A stretch of 64,000 nucleotides of DNA from Ceratodon purpureus (GCA_014871385.1 CM026428.1:5136820-5200819), one strand, 5' to 3'; shown: positions 1 to 11,758, counted from the first letter of the stretch. Notes: generated by a model from the letters alone, not told the origin. Program-made: numbers and translations.

Positions 1-37
1 ATGACAATTTTGACATATGCAACACGTGTCTGCGCCT

Positions 38-80
38 GACGGTTTGGCCGAGCGGTCTAAGGCGCTGGATTTAGGCTCCA

Positions 81-112
<32 letters not shown>

Positions 113-117
113 CGTCA
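38..117 (+). tRNA. tRNA-Leu (anticodon UAG)
   Basis: The sequence folds as a class II tRNA. The acceptor strand GACGGTT pairs with AGCCGTC, with one G-T wobble. The anticodon stem CTGGA/TCCAG encloses the loop TTTAGGC, so the anticodon is TAG and decodes CUA leucine codons. A short variable arm and a T arm (GTGGG, TTCAAAT, CCCAC) follow, then discriminator A at 117. There is no intron, and CCA is not encoded, as expected for a nuclear gene. Confidence 0.95.
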
Positions 118-190
118 GTATTACCCTGCAGAGTTTTATCTTTTTCCCAACACTCTAAATTTTTTCGTACATAGTGTGTAACTAAGGTAG

Positions 191-312
191 AGGGCCCAGA
201 AACCGTCCGGGCCCTGGAACCGCTCAGTAGGTTTAAGGGTAGGGCCTGGAACTGCTCAGTAGGTTTAAGGGTAGGGCCCTGGAACCGCTCAGCAGATTTA
301 AGGGTAGGGCCC
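191..312. repeat. GC-rich minisatellite, about three 33-36 bp units
   Basis: Three imperfect direct copies of a unit that begins GGGCCCTGGAACCGCTCAG and ends GTTTAAGGGTA lie between the tRNA and the broken transposase. A degenerate partial copy (agggcccagaaaccgtcc) precedes them. No coding role is visible. Confidence 0.75.
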
Positions 313-1421
313 CAAACCGCCCACCATGGGCTGTAAAAAATCACGTAGAAAAAATTAAAGGAAAAGTGGACGGTTTTTGAGTTTTTGGTGGTTGGATAGA
401 ATGCCCAATGTGGATGAAATAGTACTTGTTGGTGGATAGAATGACGGCTCTTGGTGTGCATAAATTAGTGAACTTTGAGAAGCTCACCACCTTTGGTGCA
501 ACAAGGTGGTTTTCAATTCCATCTCAACACCTTGGAGAGGAATGCACACTTGTTGAGAGGGGGCAGCCATGCTCCAAGGAGTCCTTCATGCACTCAAAAG
601 GTCACCAACACCACAACAAGGGGGGCAGCAGCTAGAAGGAATGGGAATTGGTCAATTGAAGAAGGCCATGGATGCAGTCACTGATCAAGGCATGGAGGTA
701 AGAAAAGCTGCTCGTACCTTTGGAATTCCAGTGAGCTCTCTTAGAGATCACTTGTATGGCAAAACTTTGAAGAGAAAGAGAGGCAAGCAACCAGTACTCA
801 AAGAAGATGAGGAGACAAAGTTAGTTGAGTATTTATTTAAGATGCAAGACTTGGGCCATCCTTTAACCCCAGGACAATTGAGGTTAAAGGTAGCCCAAGC
901 TACACAAGCAAGGGAGACCCCTTGGAGTGATGTAGGACTCCCTGGAAAAAATTGGTTGAAGAGTTTCAAGAAAAGACACCCTGAAATTGCATCTAGAAAG
1001 GGGCAGCCACTAGAGGTTGCAAGAGTTAGAGGTCTATGTGCATCAACTGTGGCTACACTCTCTGGAAACTTACAAGAGCTCTACAATACCTTCAAGTATC
1101 CACCCTCACACATTTGGAATTGTGATGAGAGTGGTGCACAAGCTGGAAGGAGTGGAAGAGCCACTGTTTTGGCAAGAGTAGGTTCCAGAGCTGTACACAC
1201 AATAGAACCAGATCAGAGAGAGCATCTATCAGTCCTAAGTTGCATCAATGATGATGGTGGAAAAATACCTAACTTCTATGTGCTAAAGGGGACTTACTTC
1301 ATTGGAAATCATGTCCTAAACTATGAGAAAGGTGCACTAATGGCTATGCAGCCAAATGCTTGAATGACCAAGTGGCTTTTCCAAACATGAATGTCACATT
1401 TCATCAAATGTTTGTAGGTGT

Positions 1422-1437
1422 CACTAGAGCAGAACAG
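1422..1437 (+). repeat. CACTA left terminal inverted repeat
   Basis: A 16 bp repeat, CACTAGAGCAGAACAG, perfectly inverted at 3627-3642. The preceding TGT (1419-1421) is the target duplication. Confidence 0.95.
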
Positions 1438-3626
1438 TGTCCAAAGTGATGTCGTTTAACGCAGTTTTTAACGTGGTTTAACGCAGTTTAACGTGGACAG
1501 TTTTTTTGACACAAAAATGGCAAAAAGGTCACGGACGTCACTTTGGTTTGACGTGCTGCGTCAACCTTATGTTAAACGAGATAACAGGAGTGAACGTGCT
1601 GCGTCAAAAGTGACGCAAACACGAATTATGGAAGTTACCCAGGGTGAGTAACTTTGAGAGTAAGTTTTTTGCCACGTGAGCAGTTCCCTCCTTTTTGCAT
1701 TCCACGTTGCATGTGACATGGACATTTCCCAATGTTAATTAATTCCAGGTCAGATATGACGTGGACAAGGCTCCGTCGTCTTGATGGATGAAAAATTTGC
1801 TGATGTGGCATGGAAATATGACGTGTCATTTAGGTTTCTAATGGCCAAGATTGTGACACGTGGAGTGATTGTGGATTGAGGATATATTTTCGCATCAAAT
1901 TCGGGATTTGGGATATTTTGTGTTTATGTAAACGCAGTGTGACGATAACTTTGACGTTGTTTGACGATAACTTTGACGCTGTTTGACGCTCATAAACAAG
2001 TGTGTCACTTATTTTAACGCGTTTACGGAAACGACTTTAGACGTAGGATGATGTTTGCCACGTCAATAGTGACGCATTCAATTTGAAATTTGAGTAAAAA
2101 GAAACACTATGTACTGTTCATCTTGACGCTGATAAACACATATGTCACATAGTTTAACGCGTTTCAGAGAACGTCTTTAGACGTAGGATGACGTAACGTA
2201 AGGGGCTGCTCATGCTGGATCCTTCTTAATCTACACACCCCACATCACTGTGCTCACGGTGAGTTTATAGCAAGACATCATCCAAGAAACAAGGGAAGAA
2301 TGGAGACAAGAAGAAGATGGCGAACAAGAATAAAGTTAGGAGAAACCCCAAACCCCAAACCCCCCCCCCCCCTCCCCCCTGGATTTTATTAAAGTACCTT
2401 TCAGTTTATGGGTTGCCATTACTCCATCCTAGCTTGGATTAAGGCGTGCCTAAGCTTTTTGGAAAGCTAAGTTGATTGTGCATCTACCCTCAAAATCTCA
2501 AGATCATAGGATCAAAATTCAAAGACTGATAGCTAAAAATCCGAGACCCTTCCTCTAGCCGCACTCCTTTGACAACCCCAACTTGAGGAGGCGATATCTC
2601 ACTCCCTATAACTCTAAATTGGACGTACTTACTGCCATTGGAAAGCCCTACAAGAGATCTACAACTCTTTCAAATCTCAATCTACTTGGACAAGAAACAA
2701 GGGACTGAGAAGGAAAACAATGGGAGACACTCTATGGAGTAAGAAGAAAACACAAAAAGCTTGAAAACAAGCTCTCAAATACAAGATAAGAAGCTGCCAA
2801 AGTGGCGGCTCACCCTAACCCTACCAAGGCTCAAAGCCCTAATCTAAGACCTTCATTGATGAATGTTTCCACCAAAGAATGAACAATGGAAACATGAGTT
2901 AACATGTACATCACCAAAATCCTAGCAGCCACGTCACATCTGACATGTCAGCTATGTGATTACCTTTCTTGAAACACAATTTAACGCAATTTATGTCACC
3001 TTAAACATGCGTGTCAATATTGACACCCCCTAGGATGTTGATCAAGTCAAACCATAGCCGCCACATCAGTCACGGCCTCCATGTACATGTGACACGTCAA
3101 CTATGTCAATATGTTTCTTGAAACGCAGTGTGACACGTTTTTATGTCACCTAAAACACAGGCGTCACTATTGACACCCTCTAGGATTCGAATCCTACATT
3201 CCAGGTCAGCAGGGCATTCCACGTAGAATCTGTTAATATGTTTTTAGTAACATAGTTGAACGTTTCCTATGTCACCCTAAACGCCTTCTATGTTAACAGA
3301 AACGTGCTGATGTGGCATGTGACTAAATTTAACCATTAAAAAACTACTTTGAGGTAAAAAACTCTCCGAAAAAGTTACTTTCCACAATGCAGATTTAAGT
3401 TTAAATGGACGCGATGTCACTCATGTTGTTATTTTTAACACTAAACCGTTACTTCAAAATTCAAGTTGACATTCTTTGACAAAAGCCGTTAAAGCAACAT
3501 CAAAGGTGACGCGTGCACGTTAAAACGTTTAACGTGCAATATGTTTATTTGGATCACATTTCCACACTAATTTCCATAAATCCAGGTTTATGTTTCTGAT
3601 GACGCAGCTTAACGTAGGACAGAATG

Positions 3627-3642
3627 CTGTTCTGCTCTAGTG
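3627..3642 (-). repeat. CACTA right terminal inverted repeat
   Basis: A 16 bp perfect inverse of 1422-1437, followed by TGT (3643-3645). Confidence 0.95.
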
Positions 3643-3910
3643 TGTAGACAAGGAGAAAAGGCACTTATTGATTTTGGATGGGCACAACTCCCATGTCACC
3701 CTTGAAGTAGTCACATTGGCCATGAATGGAGGACTAGACATCATAACTCTCCCTGCACATACATCACATGCATTGCAGCCACTAGATGTTATTTGCTTCA
3801 AGCCCTTCAAATCAGCATTTCGAGCCATTAGAGATCAATGGACACTAGAGAACAAGGGAAGAAAAGTGGAGAAGAATGTCCTATGTGAATGGACCAGGAT
3901 TCCTATGTGA

Positions 3911-4271
3911 ATGTCAGACAAGAAACAAGGTCGACGTTAGCCTGGTCGAGTACAAACTAGCTTAAGGTGGGAACAGCATGTGAGACATACAATTAACGGG
4001 GCGGTTCATTGAATGTGCAGGAAGACCAAGAGGCGTACCTGGCGCTTGCAACGCTGGAGCAGGTGAGTCGGTCCTTCTAACTGCCGCAGAGTCAATGTGC
4101 TCCTTGCAGTCCAATATTGCCGAATCGTTAGCATGTGAAGAGGCTGACGTTACTGTCGGGGTTAAGTTTTTTTTTGGCTCATGGAACATCCAGTTGTAGA
4201 GATAACAGAAAACAACATGGTATGTGCAGGTGCATCAAGTGACGTACCTAGCACTTCGAATGTGGAAGCAG
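3911..4271. other. Spacer with an exon-like duplicated block
   Basis: No ORF of interest lies here. Two similar blocks of about 54 bp, at 4015-4069 and 4224-4277, share GTGCAGG, a CAAG..CGTACCT core and a GGAGCAGGTG/GGAAGCAGGTG end. Each looks like a small exon bounded by a TGTGCAG acceptor and a GCAGGTG donor. The MULE insertion point lies at the end of the second copy. Confidence 0.5.
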
Positions 4272-4280
4272 GTGCGTCAC
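4272..4280 (+). repeat. MULE target-site duplication, left copy
   Basis: GTGCGTCAC immediately outside the left TIR, identical to 18741-18749. Confidence 0.95.
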
Positions 4281-4532
4281 GGAGAACGCTAAATCCCATG
4301 TAGCAAAGGGTAGGGTTGGTGGGTCCCCGCCTCGGCGGTCCGCGTCGCGTGCCACGTCGGACCCGCCGTTTCACCCGTCGCGCGAGGCCCGCGGTAACAG
4401 CGGGAGACCGTAATTTTTTTCCTGCGTGACACTACTCGCGAAACACCTCCCATCGAGACTCAGCCCGTGACACTAAACACTGACCACCAGTGACACTGCC
4501 CGACACAACACTGACCGTGCCCAGAAAATTAT
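4281..4532 (+). repeat. MULE left terminal inverted repeat, 252 bp
   Basis: It starts GGAGAACGCTAAATCCCATG and ends CCAGAAAATTAT. It holds a GC-rich outer half and three GTGACAC heptamers in the inner half (near 4437, 4467 and 4491), which are candidate transposase-binding sites. It matches 18489-18740 in reverse complement over its full length. Confidence 0.95.
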
Positions 4533-4539
4533 GACGTCA
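4532..4539. promoter_or_regulatory. Palindromic TGACGTCA (CRE/bZIP-type) site
   Basis: A perfect TGACGTCA palindrome starts at the inner border of the left TIR, upstream of the ULP-like gene. TGACGTCA is a classic plant bZIP (TGA-type) binding core, so it may drive the rightward gene. It is absent from the corresponding inner edge of the right TIR. Confidence 0.5.
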
Positions 4540-4783
4540 TGCGACAGGTCATCGTCTCTCTCGGTACTTGGCTTGTCGACTAGGGTTTTCTAGTGTTTTG
4601 CGAGTTCTTTGTTGGTGAAGGAAATGGGTATGATGATGGGTTGCTTTGAATTGCATTGAAAGAGCTGGGTTGTAGGCTTGATCTCTGTAGGTTTTAGGGT
4701 TTACGGGAAATTAATTCGCGCCATTTAGTGTTCTATCTCGTCACATCAGTCCCAGGTGGAACCCCTCATCAACTTGGACCATT

Positions 4784-4880
4784 ATGTGCTACGGCGTGGA
4801 GATGACACTTTTGGAGACGCGCAAGAGCAGCGGCTTCAAGTCTGAGCGCGAGTATCTTTGCGGCTACCGTCACGATGGAG
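4784..4880 (+). other. Possible 5' exon of the ULP-like gene
   Basis: An ATG at 4784 opens a reading frame (MCYGVEMTLLETRKS...) that reaches a strong donor, GATGGAG|GTAAGT, after 4880. A second small exon-like stretch ends ACCAAG|GTGCGG near 5045. I could not find an acceptor that joins these in phase to the long frame open from about 5254, so the true first exon and start codon remain unresolved. Confidence 0.35.
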
Positions 4881-5442
4881 GTAAGTTTCAATGTCTTCTT
4901 GTTTTTGTTATTGTGTTTCCCGCAAATCGCTACGTTGAATCCACATGGAGTCTTACACTGTGCATCTCACCGATCTCTGCGTCACGAGCAGAAGCGCCGT
5001 GGAGACGTCGTCGGACCCGGACTTCGCGTTTTGGAGCATACCAAGGTGCGGAATCTGATTAGGTTTTAGGGTTTATTTCTTCATGCTCGTTGTCTCCACA
5101 TTTCAGTGTTTCGCAGAACTTGAAATTCTGTTACTCCTGGATTTAGGGTTCAGGGGCGGGGGTATGTCCATCTCTATTTGCTGTTAATTTTTTTGGGCGA
5201 GAAACATGTCTGTGTCTGAGTTCTTTTACGGATTATTTGATTAATCCTTTTCTGTGAGAACCTCTACATGTGGCAGGGACCACGACCAAAGCACTGAGGC
5301 GGATTGGTTCTATTCCCATGTCTACTGCAGAAGGGGGTGCGGGATTCCTATAGGGGTGCTGAATAAGTTTAGATTCATTTGTTTTTTTGCTTCCGGGTGT
5401 CCTAAGTGCGGAGAACCTACACAGCTGTACAAGGCAGAGGAT

Positions 5443-8400
5443 ATGGCAGAAGAGCCTGTGACACTTAAGGTGGTTATCTATGGCCACAGCTACAATATCC
5501 GCTACCCGAGTCTTCGGAGGGTTCAGGAATTACAGAAGGAGTACGCGACGATGTGCAAGGGGTCGATGCGACCATGCGGGACGAGGAAGTTCTTCGTTTG
5601 TATACATTGCGGAAGAGATGAGTTCTCGAACAAGATGATGCTCAATCGGCATCGATACGTGGAGGGGTGTGATGGTGCGAGGTACCCGGATGGAGCAGTT
5701 GCATTACTGCTTCCGTATCCAGACTTCAAAACTGGAGAGGGTAAACGCGTGGAGGTTCTGGGTAAGGAGACTGAGTCATTGAAGAATAGACCAGGTGGAG
5801 CAGACCGTCTGCCACAGAACGCTGGACCGTCTATCGTGACAGGTGGAGATACCGTGGATCCAGAACGTGTTCAGGAGGGGGGGAAGAGGACTGGTACAGA
5901 TGGGAGGATTTTGCCATCTGAGGACATTTTCTTCAAGAAGGCTCCTCTCACGAAGGGAGAGGACAAGGGGGGTCGTGGTGCCAAAAATGTGAGAAAAACT
6001 CCCCCGAAAGCAGCCAGAAAAAGAGCAACACCGGGATCACGAGTTTCACCGGATCGGGTCGAAGCGGAAGAGGGCGCTGCCATTGCTGACCGTGAAAGGG
6101 ATTTGGAGACAGGGCGTGACAGTGTCACAATGGAGGATGATCTTCCTCCGTTCGAATTAGGAAGGAGGAGTGTCACAGGGCCCAATGAAGAAGCTGTGGA
6201 GACGGAAACGGCTCTCACTGATCGAACCATGCTGGGGCCGACTTTGATAAATAAGACTGTGGCTATGCCGAAGAGCGGGTCTCAAGGGAAGGTTGTTACA
6301 TTCGTCTGTGACACTAACGCACAGGTGGAGATGTCCCCGGACGATGACAAGCCAACGCATTTGAGGGGGCCTACAATCAGAGACTCTCTGAAGCGGAAGG
6401 TAGAAGCAGTGAGAGAAGAGAAACCGAAACGGAAGAAGGGGAAGCCCGTGAAGAAAGCAAATGGAGGTACCACATCGCCCACGGAGGTAAGTGATAGGCA
6501 GCAGGCAATTGACACATTACGGGAGAGGTTTAGGGTTCAGATTAGGGGTGCGGCTGAGGGAACAGGGGAATTATTTAGGGGTTATAGAATATCGAAGAAG
6601 GGTACAAAGGTCAGTGAGGAAAGTGTCGAGACTAACCTAGATGTTACACATTCTGTAACTGTAGATGTGAAGGGTACAGATGTTATGAACCAGATGTCAC
6701 ATAACGTCCTAGGTGATTGTATGCAGTGTCACAGTGACGTGTATGTGGGAGATGATTTGCCCACCATGGATAGTCCATCACGTCCGCACCCACCTAGTTC
6801 AAGGATGTCAGTTGAGGAGTCAGTTTACTCTATTACTGTGTGGGACAATGACTTCGACTCGAACACGGAGCTTCTATACTACTGGGCGGCCGGGAATGGG
6901 TGCCCCGGGCCATTTACTTTTCAACCTGGAGCGAGGGAGAGTTTCACTGCGAGGAGGGATCTTCTCACCGACTTCGAAAGGGAACACGTGGTGAAGCAGT
7001 GCAGAGAAGCGGACTCGGTTCAGCGTCAACCACCTCCACCAGTTTGCCCCGAAAAACCAGAGATGCCTGGATTGTACCACTTGCGAGATATTGCTCATGA
7101 CGTCACACTGCCATGGACGTGGGACAGTGACACTGGGGAAGAGTTCGTGCGTCGATGGAATGAAGATGTTGCGAAGCCGGAGTTCAAAGAGAGGTTGCAT
7201 CATTTGCCGTATTGGTGGATTCGTAGAAAGGTGAGTGCCGAGGGTTTGCGGATCGCTAAGAGAGAATTTCATTACAAGTTCGGTCTGTATTCCGTATGCT
7301 CTGCTCTATTTCTAACAATTTATTCTATTCCTTATTAGGGGGATAAGAAATCACCATTGCATCAGACAGTTGTCCAGTCCGTCACACTTGCGCTCGATGC
7401 ACTTGTCCAAAGCGTGGAGGATGGGGTTTCGTACGAGGATTTACATGCTCTCGGGCGGTACGTTCAGTGGACTCTTGACTATAAATCCTATGAGACGGCC
7501 TTGGACACCTACCGAATGGAAATGCGGGACGCTGAAATCAGAAGAGCGGCTTTGGCTACTCTGAAGTTCAGGGAGCTCTATGGTAGGTTGTACGAAGAGG
7601 TACTATGGGACTGGTCCCCCCTGTGGCGTATAATCTCGAATACAGAGATCCTACTCCGACAAATGCCTCGAATGCCATGGCGCCATGACGGTAAGAACAT
7701 ATGCCATTTTTTATTTGATGTTTAGTCGTTGTCGCTATAAGTTTCAATAAGTCATATTTCGGTTCGATTTCTAAACCTGTAAGTTACAAGCTCTTACTGC
7801 GCGTGTGTAGTACTAAAATTCTGCTGATGAATGTGTTACAGGTATTGAGGCGACGGAGGTTAGGAGGTTATTATGCGAGAATCGTGTGGAGGCGGCACCG
7901 CCCATACCCTTAGTATACGTCTTCAGGGTCCTCTTCAAGTGTGTATACGGTCAGTTTAGACTTCTATCATGCCCTGTCTTCGGATTGACCGAATCTGTTA
8001 TCAGGAAGGAATGTAAACTCGTCTTGAATATCCAGCGAGCACTGTCCATATTCACGGCCGAAGGGTCATACTGTTTTTCGGGACTCCGGTTCGGCATTGG
8101 TGAGACTTTGCGGGCACGTGTTATCAGTGAGGTGGAAAAAATCAATAGTGGAGAAGGAGGGGACCTGATCGAGGCGGTACTTCACTGGCTTCGAATTGTT
8201 AGAGTCAGGGCGCTCCAAGATTTGGCGGTGTGCCAAGCATTGGAGTTCAATTGCATTTGGACGTCGACAAATCCAGAGCAATGGAAGGAGCACTCGAAGA
8301 TATGGGAAATGGTGTTACGCACAAGAGAAGACAGCGACATTGGTTGGGTGGCTACTGTTGAAACTCCGAATTGGAATCCGGGAGTAGCTGCTCTGAAGCT

Positions 8401-10754
8401 TGGAATTCTGGAAGCAGTTTGTGCGGTAGAGGATACGGTAAAGAAGGAAGACATGGCGTATTGGTCAGTCTGTTCAAGGGATTTACGTAAGGGAGTACCA
8501 AGCCCAGAGGAACAAGGTGCCCAGCAGGTACAGGGAGAGGGGGTTATAGCAGAGGCGGCAGTTGATGAAATAATAGCATCGGATACGGAGCATCAAGTTC
8601 AGATTCCGGAAGTGAGGGAGGAGACGGTGTTGCCGGAGTCCAAGAAAGGGGAAACAACGACAGTCTCTACTGTCGGCTTGGTCCCCGTCAGTGCCCCTCA
8701 CGAAGAACTTATGAAGTTAGTGGACATTGGTGACACACAGTGCGAGGACGTCAAACATTCGGGGCTGGGGATAACAAGTATTGACGACGTAATGCCAGAG
8801 AATTCTCAGTCTGTGGAGGAAAAGAAGATCGCATCTGTTGCGGACATTCCCAACAGTCCCACGGCCACTGACCCCTGTTCCAGTGTCACAACAGGGCAGC
8901 CACGGTATTCTTTGAGAATTGACCGCGATAACGGTATCCTAGTCGCAGAAGGTCCATTCCTCCCGGCTGACTTGACCAAGGGCGAACAGTGTGAGACTAA
9001 TCTTCTTGGGGCAATAGCCGATGCGGTACATGTGGATCGTCGTGGCAGCAATGTCACGGATGACGTTACAACGCCAATCCTCGGCAGTCCTGACGGAGTG
9101 AAGGATGCATCCAGTACTGTCTCGAAGGGTCCGTCGACTGGATCCCCAGATGTGAAGCACAGTGCCAGTGTGCTCTTCACCGATGTGGCCGACAGCGAAC
9201 ATCCTAGAGCGCAAGCAGAGACTGGCTCGGAGTATACCACTGCGGAAAATATTGGGACATCTCTGACCTTGCAAGACTCCGTCGAGCCGCTTCCAAACCT
9301 GACTCAAGGTTATACCGTACCTACAGTTTTCCCGGAAATCCGGCAGATTCTAGAAGATAGCAGCTCGCCCCCTGTTCTGACCCCGTTGATCACTCTTAGC
9401 CAATTCCATAACACCGCTCACGGAGGAGAAGACATGGTGGTGGATGAGACGGCATTTTCACAAGATCCGAGTTTTCAGAATTGGGTGAAAGGGAATCCAG
9501 ATGCCAATGTTCGAACACCTTACAAGGGAGTATCTATTATCCCCGGTAACAGCGGGCCCCAATTGCCAATTGTCCACAAAGATTCGACGTGTAGGAATCT
9601 CAGAGCAACCTTCGATGAAGAAGAGGAGCTCGAAGACACTGCAGCCGAGCTCGTGAACTTAGCTCAGCAGTCGGATTTGGAAAGTAAGTCGGCAATTGGA
9701 GAGGCTGACACTGTAGAGGATAAAGAGGTTGCACGTGTCGTGGCAGCAGCTCCTTGGCCGGGTTGTGCCATAATCCGGCTTGAAGAAGTTGCTGTCATGA
9801 CACTCTCCCAAGCGTATAATTACTTACACGTAGAGGACTTGATGCAGACATTGCCGGGGCGCCGAGGGAAGCGGGACGGAGCTCTTGATGTGGTCTTCTT
9901 CTCGGAGAAGAATAAGGAGATGGAGGTGAAGTTCCAGGCGATACGAGACCTAAAGCGCGTGCGGACCAGGCTCGGTAATGACATCGTGGACTTCGTCATG
10001 TCCCGACTCTATTTCCAGTACTCTCCCTCTAACCGGCATGAAATTCTCTTTGCTCTATCCCGTGTTAGCTCAACATACAGGCGTTCTATGGAAGACCCGG
10101 CTTCAGTGCTTAGGTGGGCGACGGCATTTCTTCTGCCACCTAGCCCTGTGAAGGTGCATCAGGTGAAGGAAATTTTGGTGCCCTGGGTCGACCACGACCA
10201 CTGGTCACTGCTCGTGTTCCAGTATGGGAAGGTAGTTCACCTCGACTCGGCCGAAAAGGAATACCACCAACCCGTAGGTAGGGACGCGGCGTTTGTGAAT
10301 GCAATCTCCCATGCTTGGCAAACTCTGAGAGGGGTAGAGCCTTATGCGGTCCCAGTTTTGAAGTTGGAGGTATTGAAGCAGGCGGGGAATTACGAGTGTG
10401 GTCACCATACAATACGGAACAGCATGTTGTACTTGAAGGTAACATATTATCCTTTAACTATCCCAGGGCGCCATCTTTAAATTTAATGTAGTCTCCGTAG
10501 TAGATGTTCAAACCGTTTAACATGAATACTGATCTCTGTGAATAAATGGTCTACAGTTACGAGCTTGGCGTTCCGACAAGAGAGAGGAGCTAATGAAGAA
10601 GGCCTTGATGGTTCCCTTCACACCAAAGGATGCGAATCTGGAAATTTTGTCCCTCCTGGCCCAGGAAATGGACCCTAATCGCCGTGACACTAGGTTCAGT
10701 GCTCCATTCAGTGTCCCGCGTAAGAAACAGGGACGTAGTGGACCCTACTTCTGA
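5443..10754 (+). CDS. Large MULE-encoded protein with C-terminal Ulp1/C48-like SUMO protease domain
   Basis: There are four exons: 5443-7230, 7339-7690, 7842-10438 and 10557-10754. All junctions are GT-AG and in phase, giving about 1644 residues from Met 5443. The frame is open upstream to 5254, so a 5' exon may extend it. Residues 53-76 hold a C-x2-C-x13-H-x5-C finger-like cluster. A long charged, probably disordered middle follows. The last 150 residues look like a Ulp1-type cysteine protease: His1500 in DHDHWSLL, Asp1515 in VVHLDSAE, Gln1560 and Cys1566 in QAGNYECGHH. The His-Cys spacing (66) and Gln-Cys spacing (6) match yeast Ulp1. The usual D-C-G is E-C-G here. Known ULPs cut SUMO precursors or conjugates in the nucleus. 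A role in transposition is inferred only from its presence in the element. It converges with the transposase gene. Confidence 0.82.
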
Positions 10755-11035
10755 ATAATTCCAGTAGAACTATGTGTGTCAGACATGGACCCTCTCAATG
10801 TAAATTTATTGGACCGAGGAACTCACCCTATTCAGTTTAAATCTGTAATACCGTCATCTGCAATACCGTCACCTATGTATGTGTGGGCTGTTTGAATTTG
10901 CTTTCCTGTCTATGTCTTCGCTACATTTGTAACTCTTAAGGTCTATGCTGTTAAATTGACTCCTTCTCCCAACCATTGTCACATTCGCATGCCGAAAAAA
11001 AATATCACGTTGTGTTCCTCTCGGACAGTGTAACG

Positions 11036-11330
11036 TTGTGACACAGAGGGACACTGTCACACAGAGGGACACTGGGACAATGTGACACAGAGGGACAGTG
11101 TGACACGTTGTGACACTGTGACACAGAGGGACACTCTGACACTGTGACACAGAGGGACACTCTGACACTGTGACACACTGTGACAGTATGCCGCAGACTC
11201 ACACTTGGATACAATGTGAATCAATGTCACATTGTTGAGACACTGTGACACAGTGTTGCAATGTGATCAGACTCTGAGAAGAAGCGACACTGTCGATACA
11301 GTGTGAACCAGTGTCACATTCCGAATACAC
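11036..11330. repeat. Imperfect tandem array of GTGACACAGAGGGACACT-type units
   Basis: Short units built from GTGACAC, GAGGGACAC and CTGTGACAC alternate for almost 300 bp and then fade into GTGTCACA variants. The core is the same heptamer found in the TIRs, so this array may bind the same protein or have grown from such a site. Confidence 0.85.
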
Positions 11331-11674
11331 TGCGGATCTGTGTCACAATGTCGACCTAATGTCCTTTATAGTTACGTACGAAAAGAAAGATAAGTCGGAG
11401 AGAACAAAAATACCCAATGACGTACTTCCGTTTAGAGAAGTCTTCACAGGTATAAGAAATATCCCTACGTATTGTATAAAGTTTTTTTTATGAAAATTTA
11501 GAAATGACTCCAGTGACTCTAAATTAATTAATTTCTTTACTCCCCCCTACAATGTATCTCGGTACATGTGTACACTCTAAACACATTACATCACTGATAT
11601 AATTTTAGAACGTAACTCTCCAAAATTATTGGATTTACAATTAACTACGTGTATTTACATATGTAAATGTGACT

Positions 11675-11686
11675 AAGTATATATAC

Positions 11687-11752
<66 letters not shown>
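11675..11752. repeat. (TA)n microsatellite
   Basis: A nearly uninterrupted TA dinucleotide run, followed by further TA-rich stretches to about 11,830. It is prone to slippage and assembly error. Confidence 0.95.

Positions 11753-11758
<6 letters not shown>

Larger units (their letters stand above)
1422..3642. mobile_element. Non-autonomous CACTA (En/Spm-type) DNA transposon
   Basis: The element begins CACTAGAGCAGAACAG and ends with the exact reverse complement, CTGTTCTGCTCTAGTG. It is flanked by TGT at 1419-1421 and again at 3643-3645. CACTA termini with a 3 bp duplication are the hallmark of the CACTA superfamily. The interior (2221 bp) has no convincing ORF. It is full of short motifs such as TTTAACGC, AACGTG, TTTGACG and GACGTAGGATGACG in both orientations, as expected of subterminal transposase-binding repeats. 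A poly-C run lies near 2360-2378. It must be mobilised by a transposase encoded elsewhere. Confidence 0.92.
569..3910 (+). pseudogene. pogo/Tigger-type transposase, decayed and interrupted
   Basis: The 5' part (569-1363, 264 codons) has a psq-type helix-turn-helix near GIGQLKKAMDAV and KAARTFGIPVSSLRDHL, a CENP-B-like second DNA-binding region, and the start of a DDE_1 domain with the first catalytic Asp in IWNCDESG. The 3' part (3668-3910) resumes in the same domain with LILDGHNSHVT (second Asp) and HTSHALQPLDV. The gene is broken in two ways. In-frame stops (TGA at 1361-1363, then more) and a frame change precede position 1421, and a 2.2 kb CACTA element splits the domain. Removing that element with one TGT copy would leave the two halves adjacent in DDE_1 order. 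The likely functional start is Met at 641, just before the HTH. It is not expected to make active protein. I could not identify this element's terminal repeats. Confidence 0.85.

Noticed and set aside
4690..5160. TTTAGGG-like words as interstitial telomere
   Set aside because: Only isolated single units occur. They are ordinary telo-box motifs of plant promoters.
11036..11330. CRISPR-like array
   Set aside because: The units are contiguous and imperfect, with no uniform unique spacers, in a eukaryotic transposon.
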